In this document: positions 1 through 10,434 of the stretch, piece by piece
Layout of the letters: the number at the start of each line of letters is the position of its first letter
Numbering within the stretch: the stretch's first letter is position 1
From: Zonotrichia leucophrys gambelii
Lineage: Eukaryota; Chordata; Aves; Passeriformes; Passerellidae
Assembly (NCBI RefSeq): GCF_028769735.1
Contig: NC_088171.1
Span: 60,750,216-60,814,215 of the forward strand
Direction of reading: 5' to 3'
DNA length: 64,000 bases
Translations under genes and position numbers: made by a program
Notes under the pieces: generated by a model
Database searches by the model: none
What the model was told of the DNA's origin: nothing
The model's input: the letters and a program-made list of their open reading frames with translations, nothing else

Positions 1-1124
1 ATTAATACGTTGAAGGTGATGAGAGAATTCTTTTGAAATGTTATGATTAATGAGAAAAAGAAATTTTTAGAAGACAACTTCTCTGTTGCAGATAGCTGCT
101 TGCATAAAGGAGCTACTAAGGACAGTAAAATTCCAAACAGTTTTGATTAGGAGATATAATCTATTGCTTGTTTTCTTTTGATTTAGAGTCTGATGAGGCT
201 GGGTGGGAGGCAGACATCTTGTCACTCCTGTGGGATTTTTTCACTTTATTTTTATTTATACTTCAGCTCAAGTGTGTAAGTAATCTTGGCAGATGGGAGC
301 ATTGGTAGACTGAATAGTCAGGTGAAAAAAAGCTGAAACTGGAAGGCAAATGACAAAGACCAGACAATTTGTGCATCCATCTCCCATGAGATGGATGCAC
401 AAATGTCATGAGATGATGCTGCCAGCAGCTTTATCCATAGTGAGTTCCTGACAACTCTTCTACAAGGTGAGGCAAGATCTTGTTTCTTCTGGCTGCTGGT
501 TGAATTCTGTGTAGGAAAAAATTGCTGCCAAATGTCCCGCAAAACCTAATCAAGGCAATGTACACAGGGATCTGTGGGAAGGGAATGATGTCCTGGAAGT
601 GACCAGTGGTAGGTCTACCTCATCTCTCTAACCACTTTTCTGTGTATTCAAAGAAGGCGAGACTGATGGTCATGGCATGGCCTGGTCCACAGGTAAAATG
701 CTTCTAGGGGAACAGCTTATAGGCTTTTAATACATTATATTTTCTTGTCTTGACAGGACTTTATAAACAAGTATGTACTAGATACTAGAAAGTCAGAGAA
801 CCTGGAATAGATGGAACAGAGTAAGCTGTTTCTGTATCAATTAAATTTAGCTCATTCCAATTGTTTTGAGTGTAGTCAAATGGATTAAACTCTATGTAAT
901 AAATTAAAATCTCACCAACACATTTTGGAAATGAAGAATAAAATGGCATTATGGGGTGTAAGTACAGGAGTATAATTTGCTGTCCATGTAGACAAACCTC
1001 AAATTAGCATACTTACTTCTCAGTAATGATGTAATTGTGAATTTGATGTCCGTCATATTTTATAATTGCACGGAGCATTCTGGTTTAAAATGCCCCCTAA
1101 TGCTTCTGTTTTTCCTTTCACCAG
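1..1124 (+). other. DCDC2: Intron of the DCDC2-like gene (left part off the window)
   Basis: This AT-rich stretch lies upstream of the acidic DCDC2 exon and ends in a good polypyrimidine tract followed by CCAG at 1121-1124, a standard 3' splice site. I see no other exon in it; the only open frame is short, on the opposite strand, and unconvincing. It contains one perfect hairpin at 367-404, listed separately. The gene's 5' exons, which would encode the doublecortin domains, must lie to the left of the window. Confidence 0.7.
367..404. repeat. Perfect 17-bp hairpin with a 4-nt loop
   Basis: Bases 367-383 are the exact reverse complement of 388-404, separated by the loop CCAT (384-387). The arm core reads GTGCATCCATCTC. 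The sequence lies in a DCDC2 intron with no sign of a transposon end or of an RNA gene around it. A perfect arm of this length is unexpected in neutral DNA and suggests a recent template-switch replication event. Confidence 0.9.
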
Positions 1125-1463
1125 AGACCAGCAGAAACTGTAGATGAAGAAGAAAATGTAGAAGAGGAAGATGACAGGGGAGAGGAGGGATATGAAGGAG
1201 AATATCCAGAAATGAATGGAGAGGAAAGTGGGGAAACTGTTAAAGAAAAAATTGAAGTGGAAAAAAATGAAAATAAATTAAATGAAAATTATGAAGATGA
1301 GGCAAGAGAAACAGAGAATGTTGACCAAGGAGAGGAAAAGGAACTTATCCATTTAAATGGCAAAAACAATGAAGGAAATGGTGAGGGAATGGAGCATTTG
1401 AACTACCAAGGTGATCTTCAGCCTGAAGAAGAAATAAAAGAGGATTCTGGTAGTCAGAACCAG
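1125..1463 (+). CDS. DCDC2: DCDC2-like, acidic C-terminal exon (partial gene)
   Basis: DCDC2 is a doublecortin-domain protein that binds microtubules and acts in the primary cilium and in neuronal migration. This exon encodes 113 residues of its C-terminal tail, not the doublecortin domains. The exon is phase 0 at both ends: it follows CCAG at 1121-1124 and ends in CAG before GTGAGT at 1464. The encoded segment is extremely acidic (34 Glu and 7 Asp in 113 residues), Gly/Asn-rich, and without predicted membrane segments, as known for the low-complexity tail of DCDC2. An internal ATG at 1212 is not the start codon. The identification rests on the acidic composition, on the terminal exon downstream, and on the convergent NRSN1 gene next door, which is DCDC2's neighbour in mammals. 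Low-complexity acidic sequence alone would not prove it; the linkage does most of the work. Confidence 0.8.
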
Positions 1464-2720
1464 GTGAGTGTTTATTTTTTCAAACTTTCTTATGGTATTG
1501 TTCCTTATTCATCTCAGCCTTATAGTTCTTATCTGCTCTCTAAGTAGTGAGTTTCTGATAAAGTCCTGAGACCATTTATGAGAACTTTGGTTTGTGGAAA
1601 AGTTGTTTTTCATCTGTATAGATCAGCTACATCAGTAATTACATTATATGCCCTCTGACTGAGAAAGCAGATATTTCTCACTATTTGATGAATCTGCATC
1701 TCCTACTTTCCTTAGAATGCTGATTTTGAAAAAAAAGTAATGAAAAAAAATCTTGCAGTTTCCAGAAAAGCAAAATCATTATATATTTCTACACTACTTT
1801 GTCTTCTAGGACAGAGCAGAAAGGTGTGTTGATGACACCAGTGCCTCATTACTTTGATGAATTGACTTTCACAAAAGTTACATTTCATAAAGAGCTTTTG
1901 CCATTGTTTTGTGGAAGTTTCATCTCTTTTTCTTAGAAATTGAAAAATACAGTAGATATGAACAAGATCCTTCACAGAAAGGAGCTTTAGTCAGTTTAAA
2001 AGCAAATATCCAGTAATTTAGGATACCTGGTAACATGCTTAGATGGAGGGATGCAATCCACATAAATAAGAACTCCCCTGACTGTCAGATGAACTGACCA
2101 GCTCACAGAGTGTGGGAAACAAAGTGTTTTGTTTGATGGGGAGAATCCAGGTCTGGGAAGAGTGGGATTCATGAGTGTCAGAAGCAGAGCAAATTGCTGC
2201 ACATTCCCCACCTACAGGCTGCTGAAAAAGAGTTTCTTCCTCTGCTTTCTGTGACACTGGGAGTGGTTTCTTGAACTTTGCAACTGGGCTTTCTTCTGTT
2301 CCTGTATGACACAAAAGAATATTTTTCAGTTCAGAGAGTTGAGTAACATGACATTTTCTTGGGCTCTGAATTTATTCTGTGCTTCATATATTTGAAACTT
2401 TTTTTTTGTTTTAGATAAGCTGAAGTTATTTATGGAAAGGGAGAAAGTGAGTGAGCATTCACTTTAAATGCATATGTGGGTAACTGGATGCTTAATGAAA
2501 AAACGGTAGGGGGGAACCTCTAATGTGAGTGCTTTCTCCTTTGGAAGATATATAAGTATAAAATAAATGAAAATTTTAACATGCTCACTCTTGGAAAATA
2601 TGTTTTTCACATTAAGATTATCTTGTGGAAATTTTAATATGAGGTGCTGAATGCAGTATTGAAATGAAGTGAAATCTTTGGTACCCGATGACGGTAACAG
2701 TGCCTGTCCTTTTTCCCGAG
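1464..2720 (+). other. DCDC2: Last intron of the DCDC2-like gene
   Basis: The intron is 1257 bases long and runs from a strong donor (CAG/GTGAGT at 1461-1469) to an acceptor ending CCCGAG at 2715-2720, preceded by the pyrimidine run TGCCTGTCCTTTTTCCC. It is AT-rich and holds no recognisable gene or repeat. A competing AACAG acceptor sits 20 bases upstream, at 2696-2700, but it would shift the frame of the last exon. Confidence 0.75.
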
Positions 2721-2828
2721 GTTGATCCTGGTCTTGAAAAAGCATCCACAAGTCCAAGGGTGACAATCACCAGCCCACAAGAAAGTGAAAAGAACGACCA
2801 GAGCAATGACTGTGCAGCAGTTGCATAA
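2721..2828 (+). CDS. DCDC2: DCDC2-like, terminal coding exon with stop
   Basis: This exon encodes the last 35 residues and the TAA stop at 2826-2828. It starts in phase 0 with GTT GAT CCT, continuing the acidic exon without a frame shift. The peptide is polar, carries a VTITSPQE motif in the middle, and ends CAAVA. Together the two exons give 148 C-terminal residues; human DCDC2 is about 476 residues, so roughly two thirds of the protein, including both doublecortin domains, is encoded to the left. The acceptor uses GAG, the least favoured trinucleotide at 3' splice sites, although the pyrimidine tract before it is good. The upstream AACAG at 2700 would instead read through a different frame and stop within about 21 codons. 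A short intervening exon in 1464-2720 cannot be excluded. Confidence 0.75.
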   Translation, partial: VDPGLEKASTSPRVTITSPQESEKNDQSNDCAAVA

Positions 2829-3090
2829 AGAAGAAAAACATCATGAGCAGAAAATGAAAAAGGACAACACTTTAAATATAAAGCATGTAATTTTTTGTGA
2901 TTGCTAAGGAAGGAGGGTTGAGTAATGAGTGGAGAGATGATGATGCTCTATGGACTGATGAAAAACAAGCATTTATATCTACTAGAAGAACATAGAATTA
3001 TTTTTACAGGGTGAGATTTTCTGATAGGATTAAGGCGGGGGGGAAATACAAGAGAACTTTATAGTAGTATTAGAAATAAATGAACTATTC
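2829..3090 (+). other. DCDC2: Probable DCDC2 3' UTR with a possible poly(A) signal
   Basis: The sequence after the stop codon is AT-rich and non-coding. The first canonical AATAAA downstream of the stop is at 3075-3080, which would give a 3' UTR of about 260 bases. No transcript evidence is available and later signals could be used instead. Confidence 0.35.
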
Positions 3091-4609
3091 TGTGGTATCA
3101 GATAGTTAGCAGCAATAGACAAACCACAAAAATTACACTGTTCCAGGGAAAGGAAAAGAGACCCACCCAGATTCAATGTCAAAACTTCTTTGTCAATTTG
3201 TTCATGAAAAGAAACTATTTTTCACCTTTTAACTAAGACGTGTATTTTTTCCTCTAAAATTCCACATGATAGGTATAATTTCCAGGTATAACATTAGGAT
3301 AGAACTAGAATATGTTCCGCACCTAATGGATTTATGCTCACAGAAAATGGTTTACTATAGAGAGGGACCAGTTCAATGTTACTAAATAGTCTATTTTCAG
3401 TGCATTAATTAGAATTATTACGTTTTGCATGCATAAACAGCACTTATTTAGCACTATGAATACATGTGGACAGCTTGCAATACTGCAGCTTGTTTCCATT
3501 TAAAACAGAAAATTTTGTTGATTATCCTGCACTGATTCACTAATAGTGAATTATTGTCATCATGAACAAAAAACGAAGAGTACATAGTATATTAGTTTTA
3601 AATTTTGAATTTGGATGGATTTGTAATTCAGTGAAAGAGAAGCTTAATTTCTTAATGAAATAAAAAAAAAAAAGAAAAAAACCACATGCCTAGATTTGGA
3701 CTGAAATTTCCATGAAACCATTGCTGTTGTTGGAGCCATTTTAATATGTGAGACATCAGGATGAACCCACCCAGCTTTCTGTAAAAGTCAGGAATAATTA
3801 TTGCATTTATGAACCCTTTGCATAGCCTTAATGGTTGGAAATGTGTCATCATCCTTTTGAGCAAGCTGTCTCCTGATAGGCTGTGGCTTAATATGCTTTA
3901 GTGAATAAGGCATTGATCCACAGTATTAATTCTCTTAATGACACTGATTCCATTGCTCTTATCATTTCTCTGTTAGTAATGGGAATAATTTGTAGTTCGT
4001 AGAAATACAGCCCTGAGCATAATTTTATTAATTATACAAAAGAAATAGTGGGTTTCCTTATCATTAATGCTAGTAAATTATTACTACAAGAAACTCAATG
4101 TCATTTTTGTTGATTTCATGCCATTAAGACAAGAATTACATTTATGAATAAATTGAAGTTGAAGCACTGTTTAAGGAATGTGAAGAGCCACTTGTCATAA
4201 CAGAAACTCAAACAAACATCTTCCCTTCTTCTACTAGTTATTAAGTATATTTTTCCAATGTAATAGAAATTTGTGGAGATCCTTCAGCATATTTCTGTGT
4301 TTTGGCAGTGTAGGTATAAAAGACATGTTAAAAAATGTATGAACAGGGTTAGAACAGTTTGCCCTGTCACATCTCTGAATTGTCTGTGAAACCTTGAAAC
4401 CTTCTGTCTGTGAAACCTGTAGCTTCTGTTGAGCTGTCTGACAAAGATCGAAGGGAATATTGCATTTGTGATCAGTTCAAAATAGGCTCCTCATTTAGCC
4501 AAGCTCTTAAGCAAAGTATGCATGCTTCTCTTTTTTTTTTTTTTTTTTTTTTTTGTGATAGCAATTAAGCCTATGCTCAAATAGATTTGATTTCTCTGGG
4601 ATTTAAAAA
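3091..4609. other. Intergenic, no gene seen
   Basis: This is AT-rich DNA with no supportable open frame. It contains an A-rich tract near 3661-3680 and an uninterrupted run of 24 T at 4531-4554. The T run lies 60 bases before a solo LTR and may be the poly(A) end of an unrecognised minus-strand retrotransposed fragment. Confidence 0.6.
4531..4554. repeat. (T)24 homopolymer
   Basis: There are twenty-four consecutive T residues. This would be an A tail if read on the minus strand, but I could not identify a retrotransposed body next to it. Confidence 0.9.
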
Positions 4610-5960
4610 TACATTGTGGTGGTTTGACCAGGAAGGAGTGGGAATTCTGGGATGCTGTGGTCAAACCAATGGATGTTCTGATTTCATACTGACACCTGGT
4701 GTAGCCAGTGGGTTTGGACACACCTCAGAATACACAGGGGTTAAAAAAGCAGGGCTCTGCCCCTGGCAGGCTCTCTTGGGACGTCGCGGCGAAGAGGTCA
4801 GATCTCTCCCCCGCCAGCCGCTGCTGCTGGGCGGGGGAGAGGCAGCCACGTGGTAGGCCTGGGCCTGGACAGAGATGGGAGGTGAGGAGGCCTTCGAGGA
4901 TGGAAGGGTGGAAAGATCCCAGAGAGTCAGCCCTCGGGCAGCCATTCCCCCCCCCCCCCCCCCAGAAGAGAGAGGGAGAGAGAGAGCTGGCGACACCGAA
5001 TGTGATAGCAGCCGGCCCAGGAGGAGAAGGGGGGGGGGGAAGAGTGCCCGGCCGGAGCGGCAGCGTGTGGGCAGCGTGTGTGGGAGTGCCGCAGCTCCGG
5101 GACAGAGACTGAAAGTTTTAACCCCTTTCTTTCATGATTGGGGCCTTGCAAAAAATGCTAATCCTCCTCGAAGCTGAATAAGAAGGGAGATAAGAGATGA
5201 GATGAGACAAGGACCTGGCCCGAAGAACGTGGAGATGATTGAATGGGGAGAGATGATTTGGAGTGGCCTTCTGGCTGGACTTTTCTTGTGGCCATGGACT
5301 CAGTTGTTCCTGTGACACAGAGACTGCACTTAGGGGGAAGCAGTGGCTCAGAACCAGGAGGGTTCATCGTGAGGACCCCTCGGCCCCAGGGGGTTGGAAA
5401 AATATGGGGGGGACAGATGTCCCAAACCAGAGACTGTGCCTTTTTGGAGTGAGACAAGGCATCCTTGAAAGACAACCCTAAAAGCAGATTTGGTCCATGC
5501 GCGGTGGTGAGAGCACTGGGCATGGAAGGAAGATGTCACAAGCGGCAAAAGGACTTTTTTCCGGGCGGTGCCGAAGTTACAGGAAAGCACACGAGGTTTC
5601 AGTGTGTTTCCAGGGGAAGCCTATGGAACAAGAAGGACTCCTTTCCTCTTCATGAACTGAAGTTTGAGTATACTAAAGTGTGGTGCCAAGGCTGGGCAGT
5701 TGGTGATTTGGGAGAATGTATCGGACTGAGGAAGTCAGGTAGTGGGGAGGAGGAAAGTGGTTTTTTGTAAGGTTTTCAATTTTTTTCTTTTCCTTATAGT
5801 TTTTCCCTATTTTCCTGTAGTTTAGGTAATAAAGTGTTCTTTATGTTTAAGCTAAAGCCTGTTTTGCTTATTCCTGGTCACATCTCACAGCAGACACCAG
5901 GGTGAGGGCATTTTCATGGGGGGCACTGGCTCTGTGCCAGGCTCAAACCATGACATACAT
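4610..5960 (+). mobile_element. Solo LTR, ERVL-like, 1341 bp, with perfect TSD
   Basis: The LTR itself runs from 4615 to 5955. It begins TGTGGTGGTTTGACC and ends GGCTCAAACCATGACA, an imperfect terminal inverted repeat with the TG...CA ends typical of retroviral LTRs. The five bases TACAT occur immediately before (4610-4614) and after (5956-5960), a perfect 5-bp target-site duplication. A poly(A) signal AATAAA at 5828-5833, about 120 bases from the 3' end, sets the + orientation. No gag, pol or env is present, so this is a solo LTR left by recombination. It has a GC-rich interior with a run of 17 C at 4947-4963. The family call (avian ERVL type) rests on remembered end sequences and the 5-bp TSD. 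Confidence 0.85.
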
Positions 5961-6793
5961 TTATAGTTAAGCAGATGTAAAAACTAACCAACTCTTCCTC
6001 CCCCCCTCACCAAAAGCCTGAAACAGAATGGATAAAATAACTGTGGATGATAGTGAGGTAAAATAACACAGGCACAGGTGCCTTTATTGTTGGTTTCTAT
6101 TTATAGCTTCTGAGTGCCAATAGTTTCTGTCATTTCTTTCCCCAAAAGTTTGGTATTCTCCATGCTTAAAAGACTAACAGATATCAATAAGAATAATTTA
6201 AAGGATTAAAATAAATTCTAGGGAAATGTAATGTTATTATTTTTCTTCATAGGAACATGAAATTCCCATGAGTGTTACTCAACTTTGAAAATGTTTTCCC
6301 CTCTGTTCTATTGTAAGAAAGACAGGATATATTTCTTCAGAAAAGCAAATCAGACAGTTTGGAAATAGAGATATGACCATTTTATCATTCAACTTGCAAC
6401 ACTGACAACATGAATTTTGTATCAGGTTCTTTTATTTAGGGAAACTAGTTTATGCCTAACAAATAATTCTAGTAGAAATTAAACTGGAATGATACAGATG
6501 ATCTTGCTAATAGTTTCTCTGTCGTGATCGGCTGTGTGTGATGGCTTACCTCAGTTTTACCTGAGAGATACATTATTTTGTAAAGTTTATGTAATGTTAT
6601 TTTATTAAGCTTATGTACAACAATTATGAGGGTTTTTTAAAGAATTGTTTTCTTGTTTTGCTTTTATTTTTAAAAATAATTTGCTATTAAAGAGAACTGG
6701 TACAGATATTCCTGTGTTTTCTCTCACATCAAGGCCTGTTTGATGTTAAAACTGTCTTTGGGTTACTGACTTTATAAATTTGGTGATTTTGCA
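5961..6793. other. Intergenic, no gene seen
   Basis: This is AT-rich DNA between two LTR-containing stretches. I see no credible coding frame, RNA gene or repeat family in it. Confidence 0.6.
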
Positions 6794-6875
6794 TGCTTGC
6801 TCATGGGGATTAGACTTTTTCCCTACAAGAACCTTCCCCAAAAGTATGATTTTCTGTGGGGAAACTGAAGCAGAG
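6794..6875 (+). repeat. 82-bp direct repeat, copy 1
   Basis: This stretch begins TGCTTGCTCATGGGGATTAG and ends with a GGGGAAACTG-AGCAGAG motif. It closely matches 7717-7795 in the same orientation, with a few substitutions and a small indel. The flanks of the two copies do not match. Confidence 0.85.
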
Positions 6876-6916
6876 GACAACTTGGATTAAGACAATATGA
6901 GACAATAGAAACAAAG

Positions 6917-7403
6917 TGTTATGGATGTCTGGGTACCTTTTTCTGGGCAACATAAGCCCGAAAAAGGACACTACAGGTTAATAGAGGATTAACCCTTAAA
7001 AACAATAAGCTGTTGTATATTCATACCCTTCATACATTATGCATAAATTCCATTCAAACACAGGATTCTGCCTAGTCAGTGTCAACTTCTTCCTCTGAAT
7101 CCTGACGGCATCTTCAGGGCTGAATGAAGTGGGAAGGAGTTCATTTCTCCTGATAGGAGAACAATAAATTCTCTTTCTCTGAAAGATTTAGGTGTCCTGT
7201 GACTGCTATCTCGGTGCAAGTCCTCTGTTTAAAAAAAGGTATCTTACATAGCATAGTTTCTATTTTAACATTTTGTTATAACCTAAAACTATATTTAACA
7301 CACTACTTAAGAAAATTAATATAGCATAACTTTCTAACATAACACATATAATATTCATTGTGATATTTGCAAGTAACCAATCATAAAATAGGCATTTTTC
7401 ACA
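6917..7403. mobile_element. Probable solo LTR, about 487 bp, orientation uncertain
   Basis: The segment begins TGTTATGGATGTC and ends GGCATTTTTCACA, TG...CA ends that as I recall are shared with a common passerine ERVK-type LTR. An AATAAA lies at 7163-7168 on the + strand, followed by CTCTTTCTCTG and a TCGGTGCAAG motif, features often seen near LTR R/U5 regions; the minus reading is also possible. I did not find a matching target-site duplication. The element sits between the two copies of an 80-bp direct repeat (6794-6875 and 7717-7795). Confidence 0.5.
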
Positions 7404-8490
7404 CCTTGGTGAGACAAGGGCTAGGATTTGCATCCACTATTTAAAAGTAGTCTCCTTCTGCAGTGAAAGAGGCATGGGTAAAGACTATTTCTCCTTTTCA
7501 TGCAGCACAAGGCCTAGTTCAAGATGAGCAAAGAGTTCATAGTTCAAAGTATCCTGACGCTGTGACTGTAGGTGGCTTATCCCAGGACAAGGAAGGCAAA
7601 GTAGCTGAGCCTCCTGGGTGCCTCTGGCTGGGGGCCTCACCCTCAGGCACATCTGATGCTTGCAGATGGTCCTGAGTGTGTACAAAGGGAGGCAGACATC
7701 TCTTGTAGTAGCATTGTGCTTGCTCATGGGGATTAGAGCCTTTCCCTGGAAGAACCTTCCCAAGTATGATTTTCTGTGGGGAAACTGGAGCAGAAGTTTT
7801 TTTGCATAAGGAGTGGGTTGTTTGTTTGTTAGTTTGTTTGTTTGTTTGTTTTGGTGGGGGGGTGAGTAGTTAATCTCAAAGGCCTTAATATTGGTGTTAA
7901 GACTTTTTTCACTCACTTGCACCTCTCTACACTTGGATGTTCTGCTGCTGTCCTGAGCTTGGCTGCTGGGGCTGGGCAGGTGCCAGCAGTTTCCTGGCTG
8001 GTGCGTGTGGGAAGCAGATCATGGTTTGCTGAATGACCTGGCGGAGCTTGCCACTGCTCTCAGACAAATGCCTGCTCCTCTGGAAGCTTCAGCAGGTGAA
8101 AAAACTACACCCAGCACTGCCTTGAGTGCTCCTGTACCAAAAGAAGTTGAGGTCACGTGTCAGTGGTGTATGTCTGTGGGTATTGGGCTCCTGTGGTGCT
8201 CCCAGCAGCTTTGCTTTTTTAACTGCTCATCCTGCATACAAGCAGGTCAGTAAACCATGGCTGGATTAGTTCCCTTACACACGGAATGCAGGCTACAGTC
8301 CTTGACACCTCTGTTCTCTGCACTTGCTGTGAGTGTGCCTCAGTACAGGCCTGATGTGCACAGGAAACGTGGCCAGCCGCCTCCCTTACAGAGCAGCTCT
8401 GGAGATACTTTGGTGTATCTTCTGCACTTTGAGTTTCTTCTACACCTGCCCCGGTTCCTTTGGGGCAATCCCCCTAAGCCCTATGCCCCC
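7404..8490. other. Intergenic; contains direct repeat copy and GTTT-rich tract
   Basis: No gene is supported here. The block includes the second copy of the 80-bp repeat at 7717-7795 and a TTTG-rich simple repeat at about 7825-7851. Open frames on either strand are short and look random. Confidence 0.55.
7717..7795 (+). repeat. 80-bp direct repeat, copy 2
   Basis: This is the same-strand partner of 6794-6875, about 920 bases downstream. Similarity covers the whole unit, including the TATGATTTTCTGTGGGGAAACTG block, and stops abruptly on both sides. Confidence 0.85.
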
Positions 8491-9492
8491 TGGTAGCAGC
8501 AGGCAGGCAAGGAGAGTCCAACAGCTTCTGAGGGTGCTGATTAGATGAGGGTTTATTGGGGTCCCACCCCCAGGAGCAGCATGGTTCCTGAGGGAGAAGG
8601 GGGAAAGGGGAAGGGAGGGGGACAGAGGGAGAGCCTTGGGAGAGAAGGGAGCAAGAGAAAAGCTTCTGTTTTCCGTTCTCCCTTGCACAGTTTATCAGGG
8701 AGATTCAAAGTGGGCGTTGTTATGAACAAAAATTCGGTTAATATTTTTTTTGTGAGAAAGAGTTACAGGGACGCAGCCAGATCTGTCTCTGCCAGGGTTC
8801 TTAGTGCTTTGTTATTGTAATACCGGGTCGTTGAGGCTTATCTCCTCTTTTGTATTAGTAAAAGGCCTGGCTGGGTGGGGTGATGGCCCTTCCCCGAGGC
8901 AGTGCGCTCTTCCAACATAGGGAAGACACCTGAGAGGGTGGGGGGGTTATGCAAAGCGACTCCAAAGACCAGAATGCTTTGTGGGACCCCGACTCCAAAC
9001 CCACAGAGAAAAGCCCAAAAACAACGAGCCAAATAAGAATTGAGAGACTAAAGTGATGTCTGGACATGAGGAGCCAAGTGCTGAGCCTGCAGAGATGCGG
9101 AGCCCCTCTCGCCCTGAGCAGAGAGTCATCCCAACGCCGGGACCAGGCAGCTGAGACGCTGAGAAAAGCAACATCTGACGGGGACATCACGCCCCAGAGG
9201 CTCCCACGAGGACTGGATCCCCCGGCTCTGCCCCTAGTGGACAGAGCTGCGCATATCCTCCTCCTCTGAGTTGCCCTGGGAGACGCGACGGGGACTGCAG
9301 CCCTGCCGAGCCGCCCAATCCTGAGCTGATCACTTTTAATAAAGGCATTAAAAAGGAGAAGAAGTCTCCTGGCCCTGTTTATTTCAGGCGTGGAATAAGA
9401 CTTGGGCCAACGGGATTACAGATCCATGGTACTGCAGGGGAGGATCACAAGGGAGGCTTGGAATAAACTGTACATTTTTGAGGGGTGAGACA
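8491..9492 (-). mobile_element. Probable minus-strand LTR split by a younger LTR
   Basis: Read on the minus strand, the outer sequence begins TGTCTCACCCCTC at 9492 and runs to a CCCCAATAAACCC poly(A)-signal context near 8550-8562, ending in a CTGCTACCA-type end near 8491. It is interrupted by the LTR at 8718-9386. Removing that insert and one GGCGT leaves one continuous 330-bp sequence. I did not find a target duplication for the outer element, so its ends are approximate and the LTR identity is a judgement from end sequences and the poly(A) signal. Confidence 0.45.
8713..9391 (+). mobile_element. Solo LTR, 669 bp, with 5-bp TSD, nested
   Basis: The LTR runs from 8718 (TGTTATGAACAAAAATTCGG) to 9386 (CTGTTTATTTCA). 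GGCGT precedes it at 8713-8717 and follows it at 9387-9391, an exact 5-bp target duplication. AATAAA at 9338-9343, 43 bases before the end, gives the + orientation. It contains no internal retroviral genes. It lies inside an older LTR-like sequence of opposite orientation, so it is the younger of the two. Confidence 0.8.
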
Positions 9493-10434
9493 GAGCATAC
9501 CATTTAACTAAAATGTAACACTACATACACCAACATCTGTGTGATCCACAGCTGAGTGTTTTAAAGATGAGGACTCGATGGGCTGGTCTGCACTTCTCCT
9601 GGAGAGAGGTTTGGGACCTGCCCTGTGTATGCCTGCTTGCTGGCTTGCTCGCACACAGCCTGTGTGAGGAAACTTGGCAACACACCAGACAACTAAAGAC
9701 CAGAGCCTTCTCTACACAGATGCCATGAATGCATCTGCAGAGACAAAACAATCTGGCTATCAGGTCTGGAGTTGCTTTTGTGCTGGGGCCTTCAAGGTTT
9801 ATGCCAGTGGTTCAGGCAGGTGAACTTCTGTGCGAGCTGGAGAATGTTTTCCCATCATACTTTTGAATAAACACACATGGTGCCTGTAGAGCAGGAAGTT
9901 TAGTTCCCAGAGTCTTGCTGAGGCACTCCTCAGAGGGCAGCCACTTCCTCTGCTGCTGGAGGGGCAGAGGAAGAGCAGAGGACTCAGACAATGCTCCATG
10001 TCAGGGCAAAGATCTGTCTACATCTCATGTAAGACCTACGGTCAAACACAAGACACATTTAAACCAACAAACTCAATTTATCACTTTCCAGTTACATGAT
10101 CACCTGGAGGTCAGAGCAAACTCTTTGCCATCCATTCTGTTGTGATTTTAAGCTAAAGACAGGCTGGCTGCATGTGCTGCAATCATTTATCTTTAACTGG
10201 TGCTCACTGCAAGGGACCAAGCTCTTACTGCTCCTCCTCTGGCATAAGATGGTGATGTCTCCTGTGGAATCCTCTGACTCCTCCCCCTCAGAGAAATCCC
10301 CAGGGCCCTGCCTTGGAAGGCTATGGTAGAGTTTTCCCCACCTAAGCTGATAGAGAGGACTTAACCCAATATGCTCTGCAGCACTACTGCCAATCTACAA
10401 TAGATTGCCTCCCCCATTGGCCAGCTGACACTGA
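9493..10434. other. Intergenic, no gene seen
   Basis: No repeat family, RNA gene or convincing coding frame is visible between the nested LTR pair and the next LTR. Several short open frames occur on both strands without recognisable domains. Confidence 0.55.

Noticed and set aside
1212..1547. Stand-alone 111-codon gene starting at ATG 1212
   Set aside because: The frame is open upstream back to the splice acceptor at 1124, and its last 28 codons run past a GTGAGT donor into intron. It is an internal exon.
4661..5523. Several open frames of 100-134 codons on both strands
   Set aside because: They lie inside a GC-rich solo LTR, overlap each other and show no domain.
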